The notes under the pieces were generated by a model. That model was given only the letters and a program-made list of their open reading frames with translations, did no database searches and had not been told where the DNA came from. From Piscicola geometra (taxonomy: Eukaryota; Annelida; Clitellata; Hirudinida; Piscicolidae), in NCBI GenBank assembly GCA_943735955.1, contig OX030955.1:9005769-9069768 (forward strand): a stretch of 64,000 nt of DNA, read 5' to 3'. How positions within the stretch are numbered: position 1 is the stretch's first letter; each line of letters opens with the position of its first letter. Positions 23,241 through 38,232 of the stretch are shown piece after piece. The position numbers were made by a program, and so were the translations under genes.

Positions 23241-26200
23241 GGCGTCCGAGGGCTTAGTCCGAATGTCGTTCAGCTTTGCTCACGCTCACCTAGTCCATTT
23301 CTGTGGGAATTTGAAGATTCTGCTTGCAATGCGAAGCATCAAGAGAATGGGGTTTGTGTGTTGAATACAGCGTACACATGAAGCTGTAATTGATATAAAT
23401 GAAACAAAACAGCAACGAAAACCACTATATAAGACAGATCATGAAAACATGTTCGTTTCTATAACGAATATCTCTTATTACTTATCTAAGCAAATCATAT
23501 TGTGGCAAGAAATTCTCCATTCATTACCTCCGAATAACATCGCCATAAGGGAAAACCCTTTTTCTGAATAATAATTCACGAAAGCTTTTTATAGTTCCAG
23601 AGTTTTATTTTATAAGCATACTCTCAAAAATTCTCACTAAATTTCATGAAATTAGTTTTTTTATTTGAAAAAATAAATGGGCTACATTCCTCTAGGATGA
23701 TGGGTACGGGTGGTTAGAGAGGTTAGAGCTAAATGTTAAAATAAGATCCCAACTTGTGTCACTGAAGTATAATAACGGGAAATTGTAAAAATGTTATTTT
23801 CATGAAAGAAACATCTAAACCAAAGCAATGAATCATGATACAATTTCAAAGGAATCGTAACCTCAATATCTGCTGCACGGAGTCTGAAAGATGAAGCGTA
23901 AACACCTCCAAAAATAACTCACATAAAACCTCGCAAAACAAACGATAAACAAGGTTTTTTTCAATACTTTTTCTTTTATTATTGTTTCATTGCATTTTTC
24001 TCCACTGGAAGGTTTTCCTTTTTTCGTGTCTCCCAAGATGGATTAAAAGGGTTTTGCAACACGAAAGCAACTTAAATAACATAGCATGACTCTATACTTG
24101 TGAAACGCACGCAAGAAGCACACATCTTCCTTTAAATGTAAAAAAAGTTTTTTAGTCTTTTGAAAAAAAAGAATCTAATTAATAAATATATTAAATTTCA
24201 AAAAATGAACAATACTTTGAAATGTATACATTTCGCAAAATTTTTTTTGATGGATAAATAATAGAACAAAATGTGACAGACCCATGAATGAAATGGCTCT
24301 ACGAATCAGACCCACAAAGATGTTTTTTTCCAAAAACAGTTTTATTTTTAATATTGGTTTTTAAATCATTTTTAAATTAAAAATGTATAAATGAGAAGCT
24401 AAAAATATACTAGAGTTTAGGATAATATGTTGATGAAATGTTTAAACATTTTTATAGTGCGTATTTTGAATTAGTATTTTCAAATCCCTAATCAACTCTT
24501 AAAGCGCTTTTATGTTAATTTTTACATTCAGATTTCCTTCACGCACAAGAGATAGGATAGGAAAGAAGCTAAAAATACACACCATGGAAGCTTGTTAATG
24601 AGATAAAAAAAGTGTTTATTAAGCAAGTGATAACACGAAAACACAGAGATGCGAGGCGTGATTACAAGAAATAGATTATTTTGCTTCCAAACCTCGTATT
24701 TGGAGACGCCTACCAGCGTTGCTTGTTCGCAGAGGGTCTGTTGAACGCTGTCTCAAGTGCTACGTGCAATTTATGGCTGTGTGCAGATTACCCAACAATC
24801 GTGGGCTTGTTCGCTTCTTATGCTTTCTTCTTCGTTTTGTGGTTTTGTAAAGATTAAATGTATCTTTTTTTTCGTGCTAGATCTCTTAGTTTAAGCTATT
24901 CTTAAAATGTTTTCGACTCTCTTAATCAAAATGTAACCTTTTTATAGTCTCGAAAAGGCCCTTCGCTAATTTCATTCAACAATAATTCAGTTCTCCAAAT
25001 ATCTGAGACTTGAGGCTAAAATTTGGCAATGTTGAATTTCAAAATGTCTTTGACTAAGTCGTTCATTTCAAAGCTTTCGGAAACCAAATTGACAATATTT
25101 GCGTTGAAGTCATAGCAAACTCTCACAATTTATTATCTTCCACATCGTTAAACATTCTTTCTGCAAATAAATTGTTGAAGTGTCCTCATTCCGGGATCAA
25201 GAAGCTCTTCCGCTTTGTTTCTAATACACGTATTTTTGTGAATATTTCAAATAAAATAATTCAATTTGATCTTTTATTTAGAACAAAAATTAGATTTGAA
25301 ATATTTGTTTTTAACTCGCTCTAAAAACAGTGATTTTTTTCAATTTAATTGATGGAAAAGAGGTCAGTTTGGTAGCAGTGAAATACTATGAACGTCTGTC
25401 TTTGAGATTGCTGTCTTTGAAGACACATGCAGCTTTGTGAAACTTTTTCGAGTGATTTGATGTTGCTATGGTAGTGAGGCAGATGATGGAGTGAGCACTG
25501 CAAGCGTGTTGGATGCTTTGCAACCCTTGGGCAGGCTTTGATGAATGGCGAAGAATAGAACTCTCCTACTCTCATCAGCAAAAATATAAGAAAATATTCT
25601 TCAAACCTCTAAAAGATGTAAAAATGTAAACCATAAAAAAAGAGCGGAAGAAAAGTTCTGATAAGGGGAAGGCGATGAAAACACAAAGGAGAAGGATTTA
25701 TGAGGCAAAAATGCATATGACGCCTGTGTCTGAATGTCTCTAATACGCCTCAGTCTCAAGGCGAGATATGTTTTGAATGGATATTTCTTCCCTTTCAAAG
25801 CTTGCAAATATTTCTCACAAATGCATATTTGTAAAGTTTTTTGTAGCTTTTATGCACAAAAAAAAGTTGCAGCTAATTCACATCAATCCTTTTCAATTGA
25901 TGATTCAGAATTTAATTTTGAAGCAACTAGAAAATTAAACCAAACTGAAAGACTTACCTTACAATCCAATGGTTCGATATCACATGTAACACATAAAAGA
26001 CATTTCATGGTGGAGTCCATTAGGCAAAAAAGAAAATATAACTAACTGGGAATTAATATGGTTCATCTACGTAAGACTAGTTGATTCAATTAACTATGTT
26101 GTTTTTACTCCCACTGTATCTTTGTGGATGTATTTTTGAGTAAATATATTTTTCTATACAAATACAATTTTTAAAACATTTTTATGCCTTTCGATTCGAT

Positions 26201-26864
26201 TTATCAGCTACTTAAAAATATAAAACGCACTGGTTTCAATATTCAAAACTTTGCAAAACTGTAAACTATCAAAAAACAGTTTCCCGTTAAAATCTTCATT
26301 TTATATACTCTAAACAAAATAGCATTTTTATGTTGCAAAGAGTTCTAAAATACAGAGCCTCATTACTAAGTCAAAGTCCCTGGTCACTTTTCTGATTACT
26401 TTTCTCACGAGCTTTTCTCTTAAATTTTCATAAGCCTTGAACTCTATTCCTCATGCCTCCTATAAACACACACACACACACACGTTATGCACGCACACAC
26501 ACACACAAACACACACAAGTTATGCACGCACGCCCGCAAACTGACGAAAACACCAACAAGTGTACGCATACATATATCCATGAAGAATATCGCTATACGC
26601 TCCAAGTGCCTTAAAAGCCCATTCCACTACTAAATCATAGATATAATATTCGATGTATTTTCCGATATAAATTGATTATTCGATGCTTTCGAAAAACCAC
26701 AAAATTCTTTTTAAACCGTTTCGCAATTCCACTACGTTATTAACTCCACAGCGATGTTTAGGACTGTATAAACAGTGAATACTGTGACATGCGCAAACAA
26801 CAGGCAAATTGAGAACGTCACCGCGCAAGAAGAGAAACATGACGTCACCAAAGACAGCCTTCCA

Positions 26865-27055
26865 TCTCTCCTATCCCTCCATCCTTCACATCCCTCCATC
26901 CTTCACATCCCTCCATCCTGCCCATCCCTCCATCCCTTCTATCCCTCCTTCCCGCCCATCCCTCCATACCTTCTATCCCTCCATCCCTACCATCCCTCCA
27001 TCTCTCCATCCCTCGCATTCCTCCCATTCTTTCCATCTTTCTCATCCCTCCCAAA
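26865..27055. repeat. TCCATCCCT-rich minisatellite
   Basis: Imperfect units of CATCCCTCCATCCTTCA and variants. It accounts for the His/Pro/Ser-rich forward frames and the Gly/Met-rich reverse frame seen across it. Confidence 0.85.
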
Positions 27056-27206
27056 CACATCCAGATCGGTTTCCACAGCAGGATAGGGCTAGTATCTACG
27101 ACCTCGGAAAAGAACTCAAGAATACCATAAATAAATTAAATCATTGAATCCAGTAATCAAGAAACAGAGAAAAAACAAATAAGAGGCTGAATAGAAGGTA
27201 AATAAA

Positions 27207-28284
<1,078 letters not shown>

Positions 28285-29028
28285 AAGATACAGAGCCAAA
28301 GAGACAATGCTGGGTTGTGAGAGGTGATGATGACAGAGCTGTGCAGCTGTGACACTACTGTCGCTATCCACGACATCGCATCATTCGTCAATACTTGACG
28401 TTTTCTGGCTAATTTATGCTAGTTTTTGTTTTAATGAGTCATTTAAAATAACCTTTTCAATAAAACACAAAAACAAATTTTGAGATTTACAATGGATTGA
28501 TTTTGAAAAGTGTCATTTTTTTCAATGAAAAAATTTGAAAACTGAACTTTTACGCACCCAATGGTCTGACGTCAATGCAACCATCAAAGCAACCAATAAT
28601 CCATACACGCCCCGAGTGCGTCACCCCATTAAAATCCTTTGCATTGTATCAATTTGTAAAAATTAGTTTAGTTTGTTCAGTTATTTAACATTTTTGGTTT
28701 TATTTTTAAAGAGCTTTTTCGATGTGACTTTTCTCATGTTCGAGAAAGTTCTATTTTCAAGACTTTCACTTTTTAAAATTTTTTCAGGGAAATTTTCAAA
28801 GCTGAGAAAAGTTAATTAGTTAGAGTTTCTCTTGAAAAAGCAAGAACAAAGCTTAAAACACAAATGGAGTCTTAAATCTTCGAGTGAACTCCAGCGTCAA
28901 AAGCAGAAAAAACCCTCAACATTGAAATTTCAACACGACGAATTGATTTCTTAGAATAAGAAAAAACATTTTGTAGGAAATTTGAGACCAAGTTATAACT
29001 CGGGTACCCAAAAAAGTCATCGAGTGCG

Positions 29029-29164
29029 CCTTTAAGGTTAAGTGCTCATTTTTGAAGCGTCGAAAATTTTCTTTGCATTAAATTATTCCAATTTGACCTT
29101 TAAGGTTAAGTGCTCATTTTTGAAGCGTCGAAAATTTTCTTTGCATTAAATTATTCCAATTTGA
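29029..29164. repeat. Exact 68-bp tandem duplication
   Basis: Copy 1 at 29029-29096 and copy 2 at 29097-29164 are identical as read, each beginning CCTTTAAGGTTAAGTGC and ending CCAATTTGA. Identity implies a recent event or a local assembly artefact. Confidence 0.93.
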
Positions 29165-30679
29165 AAAAGGTTGTACTGCGAATTTTTCCTTTAATCATTT
29201 ACTTTATATAGGAAGTTAGTTTTATTTTTATGCCTGATCTAAAAAAAGAGTTTTTATAGAAAAACATCGTCAAAACAAAATTGTATTTTCAAAATTTTTT
29301 GATAATTTTTGTAAATAATAAAATATTGAAAATATATCTAATTATTTAAAAATCATTAATTTTTTTCTTCATTTAAACTGTTTTATATTTTAATTATTTT
29401 TTTATTAAAAAAAAAGATACGCAGTATTTCCCTGCTTAAAATGTATAGTTCAATAAATTTAAGTTGGTAAATAACTAAATTATTAGGCTAAAAGAAAATT
29501 CTTTTAAAAGTTTTTCCAAGAAACTTCAACTGAAAAAGTTACTTTTTTCCGAAATTGAAACGACTATGAGAGTGGGCATAGGTGGATGAGCGATTGCAGA
29601 AAATTGATCAACGAACTAATCTTGTTCTCAAAGCTTTTAAATTGCCTTCCACATTCCAAGTGCAACTCTTTCAGATAACTATCTTAATATTAATTTTTTA
29701 AAGTAACAAAATTATATAATTGCAAACCACATTAGTATAAAAAATGTGCTTGGCTGTAGCCATGACCTAGCCCAGTGTAAGAGTTGCAGCTTCTAAACGG
29801 CACCCTGTCCATTCATCGATGTCATAAAAAGCGATATAAAAGTTTTGAACTTTATTCGAAAAAATGCAATGAAACTCCACGTTTTCTGTAAGTCATTTGT
29901 GTAGTAGAGGAACAGCCAGGCATGGGCATATCCAGGAAGGAGCAAGGGAGACCGCTACTCCTTCCCGTTTTATAACTGAAAACACATTTTAATAATTAAA
30001 ATATGTTTAACAAATGTTTTTTTGAGTTCATGCTCACAAATACAATAACAAAAATGAATTACCAATAACCATTTATTAGGCCGTAACCTTCGAAAGTTTG
30101 TTTTAAAGAATAATTTGTTTCTCTATGTTATGTAAATAAATATTTTTTCCATATGATATAAAAACAATTTAACGCTTAAAATAAATATTAGTTTTGTCTT
30201 TGAGTTAAATTATGCAAACATTTATTAAGTAAACTGAAAATAATAAAAACTGCCCCCCCCCCTTTTATTCGGGGCTGGATACCCCCATGAGCCAGGGCCT
30301 TGTGGATTTCTTCTTGTGAAAGAAGTGTGATAACAAGTTGATTAAGGCACAATGGATTCCGTATTTTTCCAATGTCAAATGACGTTGGTGGAATGGAGTT
30401 TCAAAAGTCTTACTGAAATCTAAAACTAATCGTCTGCTTGTTTTTTCTAGTCATTAATTGATAAAGTTTTGTTTCATCAGTCACTGCCCTGCACTTGAAG
30501 TTGATATCAGGTTGTGAGTTATGAGGCGGTCCTCTGATGCATGAAGCTTTCCTTATCTTTATCTCATGCATTTGAGCTAGCTATGCAACAATAAGCAACA
30601 CGTAGATCTTCCAAAATCTCTTCACTCAAGCGGACAATAATTATTACTGCTTCAGAAGCCTATTACCCGAAAACGAATG

Positions 30680-30872
30680 CATAATAATAATAGTAATAAT
30701 AAAGACGAGCAGTATTATAGTGGCGTATAACCCGAACAAGCTTCCAGGCCACTTCAGGCTGCATATTTTCATTTGCGCCTAATGGTTACTAGGGCATTGG
30801 TTGCACTTGAACCTAGGACCTTTCATTATTGGTCAAGACGAGAGTCGTTACCGACTCGGCTACCCGTTCACC
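30680..30872 (-). repeat. tRNA-derived SINE-like element, subfamily 1, copy b
   Basis: On the minus strand: head GTGAACGGGTAGCCGAGTCG, a near-B-box GGTTCAAGTGC, body and end GGTTATACGCCACTATAAT, then a tail of ATT units. It matches 11862-12043 throughout. The A-box region (TAGCCGAGTCGGTAACG) is better preserved than in the other copy. Confidence 0.75.
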
Positions 30873-31595
30873 CATACGTTTATAAAAAATGATGAAAACT
30901 AAAACACACTATTTATTTCAGGCTCAGGTCAAATTTAGACGAATTTTAAAGAAATTCGATAAGTCATTTTTTTATACAATGTTTTGTTTAACATTTTGCA
31001 CCACTAATTTGAAAATTGTGATTGAAAAATGTTTCTATGGTTTATGAAAAAAATGGGTTTTTAGATTTTTCAAAGCAAATTGAAGTCCTATTTTGTTTTA
31101 CATTTGCAGTTTAGTTAATTTTTGTGTGTAAAAAATAAGTTTTTAATCATTATAAAGTACTTCATATACTTTCTTATAAATAGACGTCATTCATTTCAAA
31201 ATATATTACGCATAAAATCAAGTTTTAGAAACTTATTTAATTTGAAAAATGTATAAAACAATAAGATAAAATAATATTTTAAGTTTAAATGCCTTGATTA
31301 AACAAATTGTTAAGTTCAAAAACAGGTTCTCTAATGTGTCTTTGTTTTAGCGACATTTTATTCATAAACTTAAAATATAAACAAAAGTGGGGGGATTATA
31401 AAATGGGAATCATGTAATTCTGATGGAAAAATCTCTCCATCATTTAAATAAATATAAAATTATTTTCAAAAACCAATTTACGAAATCACCTATGATTAAC
31501 AAACTGACAGCTTATTGTACATAATTACAATTAAACAATATTTTTTGTAAATATATTGAATTCTTTCTGGATATTATGACAAAAAGTACTTTAAA

Positions 31596-32913
31596 ATGAC
31601 TTCGCCATTGAAAAATAAGAAAATGGTGATATCAAATATCGAATCAATTTCGCTGCTGGACGAAGTGGTGCAGTCGATCGTGAAGATAAAGAAGCAGAAG
31701 CAGAGGCCCAACTGCGAGAGGATCCACGCCATGATGCTCAAGTCCCGACCCGAACTGAGCATCCCCCTCATCAACGAGAACATCGAGTTGGCCATCAAGG
31801 AGGGCTTGGTCGTCAACCACCTCCACAACGGAGTCTATTCCTACCGAGTCGCCATCGCCAACGCCTCCCAGCTCTCAGACAAAATCATCGACGACAAGAG
31901 TATTGAGGATGCAGTCAAGAATGTCTTCTTTGAGTCAGGCCTTGAGTACTCAGTGGAGAAGCTGGAGGTGCTGGTCAGGTGTCACTTCCCTGAGGGAAGT
32001 CTCTTCAACAGCAATCTGCATGTGGTGATCAGGAACACTTGCGCGGAGTTGGTGGAGAGGGGTCGCATCAGTCGCAAGAAGAACTCCTACAAAAGGAAGG
32101 ACTCAGGCCGTTTCAGCGAGTTTGACGAGCACTCTAACGACAGCTCCACCAACTGCATCATCGTCGAAAACCGAGAAACTGAAGAAAAGTTCTCAAAAAG
32201 TCTGTCCTTCATCTCACCTGAGAGCACACCACAAGGGACTATGCCAAAGACGGACACTGATGAACACAAGCACAGCTTTTCAGACCTGAACTCCGAACAC
32301 TCGAGCAAGGAGGAGTGGAAGGGTGCCAAACTGAAGCGCTCACACGAGACACTTGAGATGGACACAAACTTCTCAGACGACTCGAGTGACAAGCCGAAGA
32401 GGAGGAGGACTCGCAGTCTGCAACTCTCCTTCTTGTACGACAGTTTGTCTTCCTTCTTCTCTGTCACCAGCCACAAGCGCTCGTGCACCAGCAAGAAACC
32501 AATCTACAACAAGGAGGAACACTTTGAAGAAGATCTGCTTGACAACCATTCAACAAGAAACGCTGTCAAAGCTGTCATCAAGAAGAATTCCCACCTTCAA
32601 AAGGTCAAAATAGAGGCAAACACTCCGATAAAACTGAAAAAAGAAATGGGTGAAAGCAAACAAACGATTAAAGTGAAGAGTGAAGAAGGCGCCACACAGC
32701 TGGTCCCCAAAAAGCCAAAGAAGTCCTCACTGCCAAAGCAGAAGAAGAAGAATACCACCAAACGAGTGCCAAAGACAGCAACTTCAGTCAAGAAAACAAA
32801 GCACAAAAATACATCTGTCAAAGGCAGCCACCACAAAACACCCTCCATCCTTCCCTCCATCACCCCCTGCAACAACCACTTCAGCAGTGACACTGAGTCC
32901 CTTCCCAGCGAAG
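31596..32913 (+). CDS. KAT6-like exon 1: tandem winged helices and basic linker
   Basis: One 1318-nt exon. Residues 20-88 match the KAT6 N-terminal winged helix, with the signature IVKIKKQKQRPNCERI followed by the helices and the wing VVNHLHNGVYSYRV. Residues about 100-165 (KSIEDAVKNVFFESG ... ERGRISRKKNSYK) correspond to the H15-like second module. In KAT6A the winged-helix region is known to bind unmethylated CpG DNA. The remainder is Ser/Lys-rich with a nuclear-localisation-like KPKRRRTRS near residue 265. It ends GAA G at GTACTT (32914). Reading through that donor gives a stop after six more codons. No Cys-rich PHD sequence occurs here. Confidence 0.88.
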
Positions 32914-34199
32914 GTACTTGCAAGCTTCACTGACGTTATCAACACTTAAGTGTCTCTAGTTTATCTTTAAGGTATAGATAAGCATCTGAAATGACAGGGA
33001 GATCCATAATTATTCAAAACTAAGAGCTGATACTGGAAGATATTCAAAGCAGATAATTAATCACTTAATATGGAGTATTTTATTGTTTTGTATTTAATTT
33101 AAAGTGATCACATGGGAAGCATATGAACCAATTAATGAAAGATTTTATTACGTTTTTAACAAGAACTTGAACTAAGGGAAGTACACAAAGTGAGGCTTAC
33201 TTGTTTACTTATGCATCTGTGATGTCCATACTGACCCAGAATACCTTTTCTACAGCAGACGTCATGAGCCTATATATTGAACTTTCTGAGCATTTATAAA
33301 TTTTAATTACATTATCAAAATTTTAAAATTCCTATAAACATGTTTTTGCACCAGAAATTACAATTGAATATCTTTTTTGTCACTATTTCTTACCACCATC
33401 TCCAACCACTACTTTCACCACCATCTCCAACCACTACTATCACCACAATCTCCAACCACTACTATCACCACCATCTCCAACCACTACTATCACCACCGTC
33501 TCCAACCAACACGTCGACCACACCAGAGCGCACGAGCAGCATCTGCCACGCCAGCATCACTCCTTCAGAACAACAACTCTTCCACAAGCTCCAGGATGCC
33601 GACCTTTCAAACAAGGTCAGTGCTCGACCCTGCAGCTTGCTTGCTTCTGATTGGTTATCAAATAAGTCAAATTAGTTCTAGTAATATATGAATCTAATAG
33701 CTAAAAATATTACCCATTTAAAATGTATATCGACTAAATTCATTAGTTTGTTCTTTAAATTACTCATCTATTGCTTCTATATCACCTATACATTTATAGG
33801 CTATAATACGAAGTGTAATAATATATAGACTTAAATAATATTGTTAGTTGAACCAACACCATTGATTCAAGCAGAACGTGGTGGAGGGGGGCAGGAGGGT
33901 GGAGATAGCGTTTGGCAGGTACCTCCTTGCATCACCCAACACCTACCTAGTTTCACCTCTGCAACTCAAGTAGGCCATGATGCTGGTGGTGATGATGATG
34001 ATGTGATGATGATGATGATGATGATTGGTAATGAATTCCTTGTTATGATGATGATTATGTTGGTGGTGGAAAAGATGTGAGTAATGATGAGGGTGATGAT
34101 GATGATGACTCAAATGTTACAGACGCGGCAGGATCGTCATGTGTGAGTTCTGCCTCGAAAGCCTCGCGAGCAACCGATGCCTCGAGAGACACTTGGTGG

Positions 34200-34234
<35 letters not shown>

Positions 34235-37200
34235 GTATTATTATTATTATTACCATTATTATCCACCAGTTGAAGTGTGGCAGACACAGCCCTCCCGGCG
34301 TTGAAGTTTACAGAGACAACGACCTCAAACTCTTCCACCTCACCAGCCAATCACACGTCTACTGCACCCTCCTCGAACGATTCCTGAAGCTCTTATTGGT
34401 CCCGGACAATCCAAGCTCCGCCCACAACGCCTCTCTTTCGGCGAATCAAAGTGCTCTTCTCCAGCATAATACAGTCATTCAGAAGACTCCAATGAGTGGT
34501 GGGTGTCTGGGTGGGAATGGGGTGTTGATGGGAGGGTGGAGGGTGATGCACCAGGCTACACACACACACACACACAAACACCACCATCAGCATCGTCAAC
34601 ACTACAGGTGAAGGTGCAAACATTTCTGACAACAACAACAACAATGACGACGAAAACCACAACAACAACAACAACGAAACAACAACACCCTACCGCAACA
34701 ACAACACACCAACCCCTCACTGTACTACCCTTCCCCACCAAGCACCAGCCATCATCTCCACCCACCACCACCACCACCATCTCAACACCCCCCACATTCC
34801 CTTCTCCTACTTCCTTCTCACCATCCAGGACAGATCTGGATCCCATCTGGCTGGCGTTCTCTCCTATGTAACACCCTTGCTTTCAAATCAACTAATTAAA
34901 TTATTTTCATTTTTATTTAAACAAATATATAATGATTAAATAAAAAAAATGGATTGTTTTATTTCAAAATTATATTTATTATTTTTTCATGAAGAATAAT
35001 TATTTTTCATGAAGAATAATTATTTTTTCATGAAGAATAATCATTTTTTCATGAATAATAATTATTTATTTATGAAAAAATAATTATTATACAAATTAAT
35101 TTTATATATGACTAAATTACTTATACTTCATGTGAAAAATATCTTAGGAAATCTCCAAGACAACACCCACCATATGGGGGGTGAGGTGTCTATTCATCCT
35201 GCCCCAATACCGTAACCAAGGCCACGCCAAGTACCTCGTTAACCTGGGTGTGTGGTGTGGTGTAGGTGTGGTGGGTGGTGTGGTGTGATGGGTTAAAGGT
35301 TATTAGTAGTTGATTTTCAATGATATTTGTATTTCTCATAAACTTAAAACTTGAATACACCACCAAGTCATCCATTCTCCCATCGCATTCCACCCTCTCC
35401 AGCCTACAACATAGCAGCAGCCCAGGAGCTCGCTGGCACGCGCCTGCACCTCCTGATACCTCTCAAGGAGCACGTAGGCAACGTCTTCCTCTCCGTGTGG
35501 TGCCACCTCGTCGTGCACTTCTTCATCCACTCCAAGCAACACCAGTTCACCATCGAAGGTTCCACCATCAGTTGATGATTTAAATTTGTTTATAGTTTTT
35601 GAATAGTTTAAACATTTAAGAAATGTTTTTTCAAATTTAAAAAGTAATTTAAGAATTTCGAAAAATGAGTGAAAATTCTCAAAAGCGTGATTCAGTGACA
35701 CCTAGGCTTACACGGGCATACATAGGCCTACAAAGGAATACAAAGGCATTCATAAAGACACACCGACACAGAGATCAGCAAGGGCACGGGCATCAGACGC
35801 AGAGACATCAACACCGCTCTCAACTCCCTCAAACTTGAGTCGGACTTCTACCTCAATGAGTGAGTGCTGCTCTCTGAGCCTTCGTTTGAGGCCTCGTTTC
35901 AGGATTGTGATGGCTTCATCTTTGTGCTTATCTACGCTTTTGCTCATCTCATGCGCTCTCCACCAACCACTACACCACAACCCTTCAGTCCTTCACCTCA
36001 CATTGTTGCCTGCATCTATTTTGTATTATGCGCTAGCGTCATCACATGCTACAACACCGCCACTACCACTACCACCACCACTACAACCACCATTACACCA
36101 CGACGACAGTCAAATTGTGGACATGACGCAGGGTCAGAAGGAGGAGTTGCGACAGCGAGTGGTCGTCTCCAAGTCCTACACCGACAACTCCATCAACTTC
36201 AGCCACAAACTCGCCTCCAACCACACGCAACTGCACTTCCACAGCCACAACAACTGCAACAAATTCTGCCGCAACACTCAATACCCTCACCATACCTCCA
36301 CCACCTCTCCTGACCGCCACTCGAAAGGAGGCTGTTCAGAAGGGGGCGCTGCAGGGCATGCCCCCCACAGGGCTGTCCCTTTCGACCCTCTAAACTCCTC
36401 CCACCAAGCCCACAGCTCCTCCCACAGCCCTGTGGTTTGTCTTGTTTCAAATGACTCGCATGGGCTTTAGAACCGCACATACTTCCCCATACTGTTTGGC
36501 TACCTTCAATGCAAACTATTCACGCGTTTTATATTACACTAAATATAAATAAAAATCATTTCTTGGATGTATTAAATATTTCAGTGAATGTCTGCTTCAA
36601 GTTGCAAGCTTTTTGTGTGTCTCACAGGCGCCATTGCTCCCGCAGAGGAGGCAGGGAAGACACAAGCGAAGCTGCCACGACTTGAGCAGGATCATCTCAA
36701 GACTCTCCAGTCAGTGCGCCATCTGTCGAATTATATTTAGTTTTTCACAATTCATGAGTTTTTCTGGATAGTGTTATTTTCTATTAAAAAAACTTTTATT
36801 GTTTATTATTCCTATTCATTGGTTTCAATTATCATTACTATTATTATTATTATTATTTATTATTCATATTTATTCATTTTCTAATTTATTATATATTTAG
36901 TAAATCCTCTTCGTTTAGAACGCTGTTTTCTCCTATTTCTCTGAAGGCCAGCAGAGTAGCAAGCTGATGATGGCAGCTTCGGAAGAGAGGAAGGAAGGAG
37001 GGGTGGAGGGGGAGGTGAGGGATGACAGAAGCACCGAAGGAAATTGTCTCAGGAACAAACTTGAAGGTGACAAAGAGGAAGAGAAGGAGGTCAGAGGGCG
37101 TTATGGTAATGATGCCGAAAACGATAAGGACTTACATGCCAACGTTTTCCAGGTGAGAAGACAAATTGTATTTTTTCTTATTGATGTTTTCTTAAAGTTT

Positions 37201-38200
37201 CGAGCAATGTATTTCAGTTACAATGATTAAGTGCTTGTCAGTTACAATGGTTCCACACTTGGCTCACAGAGGAGGGAGGGTCAGGGAGGGTCAGGGACAG
37301 GCAGCGAGGACAAGAGGGACCTGATGCAGGAGCTGATCGAGGACTGCAGAGATCCACTTGGACAGTCTTCAGTGGATGCTTCCTTCTTCAACCACTGCAA
37401 GGAAGATGCTAAGGGACGGAGTGTCCTGCCCACACCTCCCATCGGCAGTGCCAGCCACATGCCACACCTCAATGACTCATCCCGTCCTAAGACATCTCCC
37501 TCCAGCAGCCAGCCACCTTCCACCACAGCACCCACCTCCATCCTTCCCTCCGCCATCCCAGCCCTTTCCTCCCCTTCCCCTCCTGACCTGCGTAAGGAAC
37601 AACCTCGCTTCAGTGTGGCTTCTTCGGTGCGTTCTGACGTCTCTGAAGTCGACGTGGGAGGGCCTGGTTGTTCGCCGCTCAAGAGCCCCTGCAAGGACGT
37701 CCCTTCGCAAGCCTCCTCCGCCGACGATGCTCCCATCTGCTCCGTTGAAGACGACGACTGCAAGGTGCTTGCTGTCGAGGCCACCGCCACCCCTCACGCT
37801 TTTGATCGTCGTTCGCCCTTGGTTGATAGTGAAACTGTCAGTGGTGGTGGTGGTGGAGTGGATTTTAAAAATGCTCGAAGCGGCACGGACAATGTTGGCA
37901 GCAATGAAATTTTTTCTAAAAATAATAAGCAATACGCTCACCAGGACTGCTGCATCGACAGCAGCAAGAATAAGTATGATGCCGCCAACAACAACAACAA
38001 TAACCATAACAACAACAATAACCATAACAACAACAATAACCATAACAACAACAATAACAATTATAGCAATTATAGTCAAGTACATACGAATAACAGAGTG
38101 GTAAATAATGTAAATGACGACGATGATGGCAATAACACTTCATCACACCGCATCCCTCCATCCAGCCACAATGTAAACAACAATAGCCCTGCAACTCTCT

Positions 38201-38232
<32 letters not shown>

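Noticed and set aside
25734..26045. Forward open frame of 103 codons
   Set aside because: Codon use and composition match AT-rich background and no family is recognisable; an exon of an unknown gene cannot be excluded.
26775..27147. Ser/Pro/His-rich forward open frames
   Set aside because: They are driven by the TCCATCCCT minisatellite in two frames at once.
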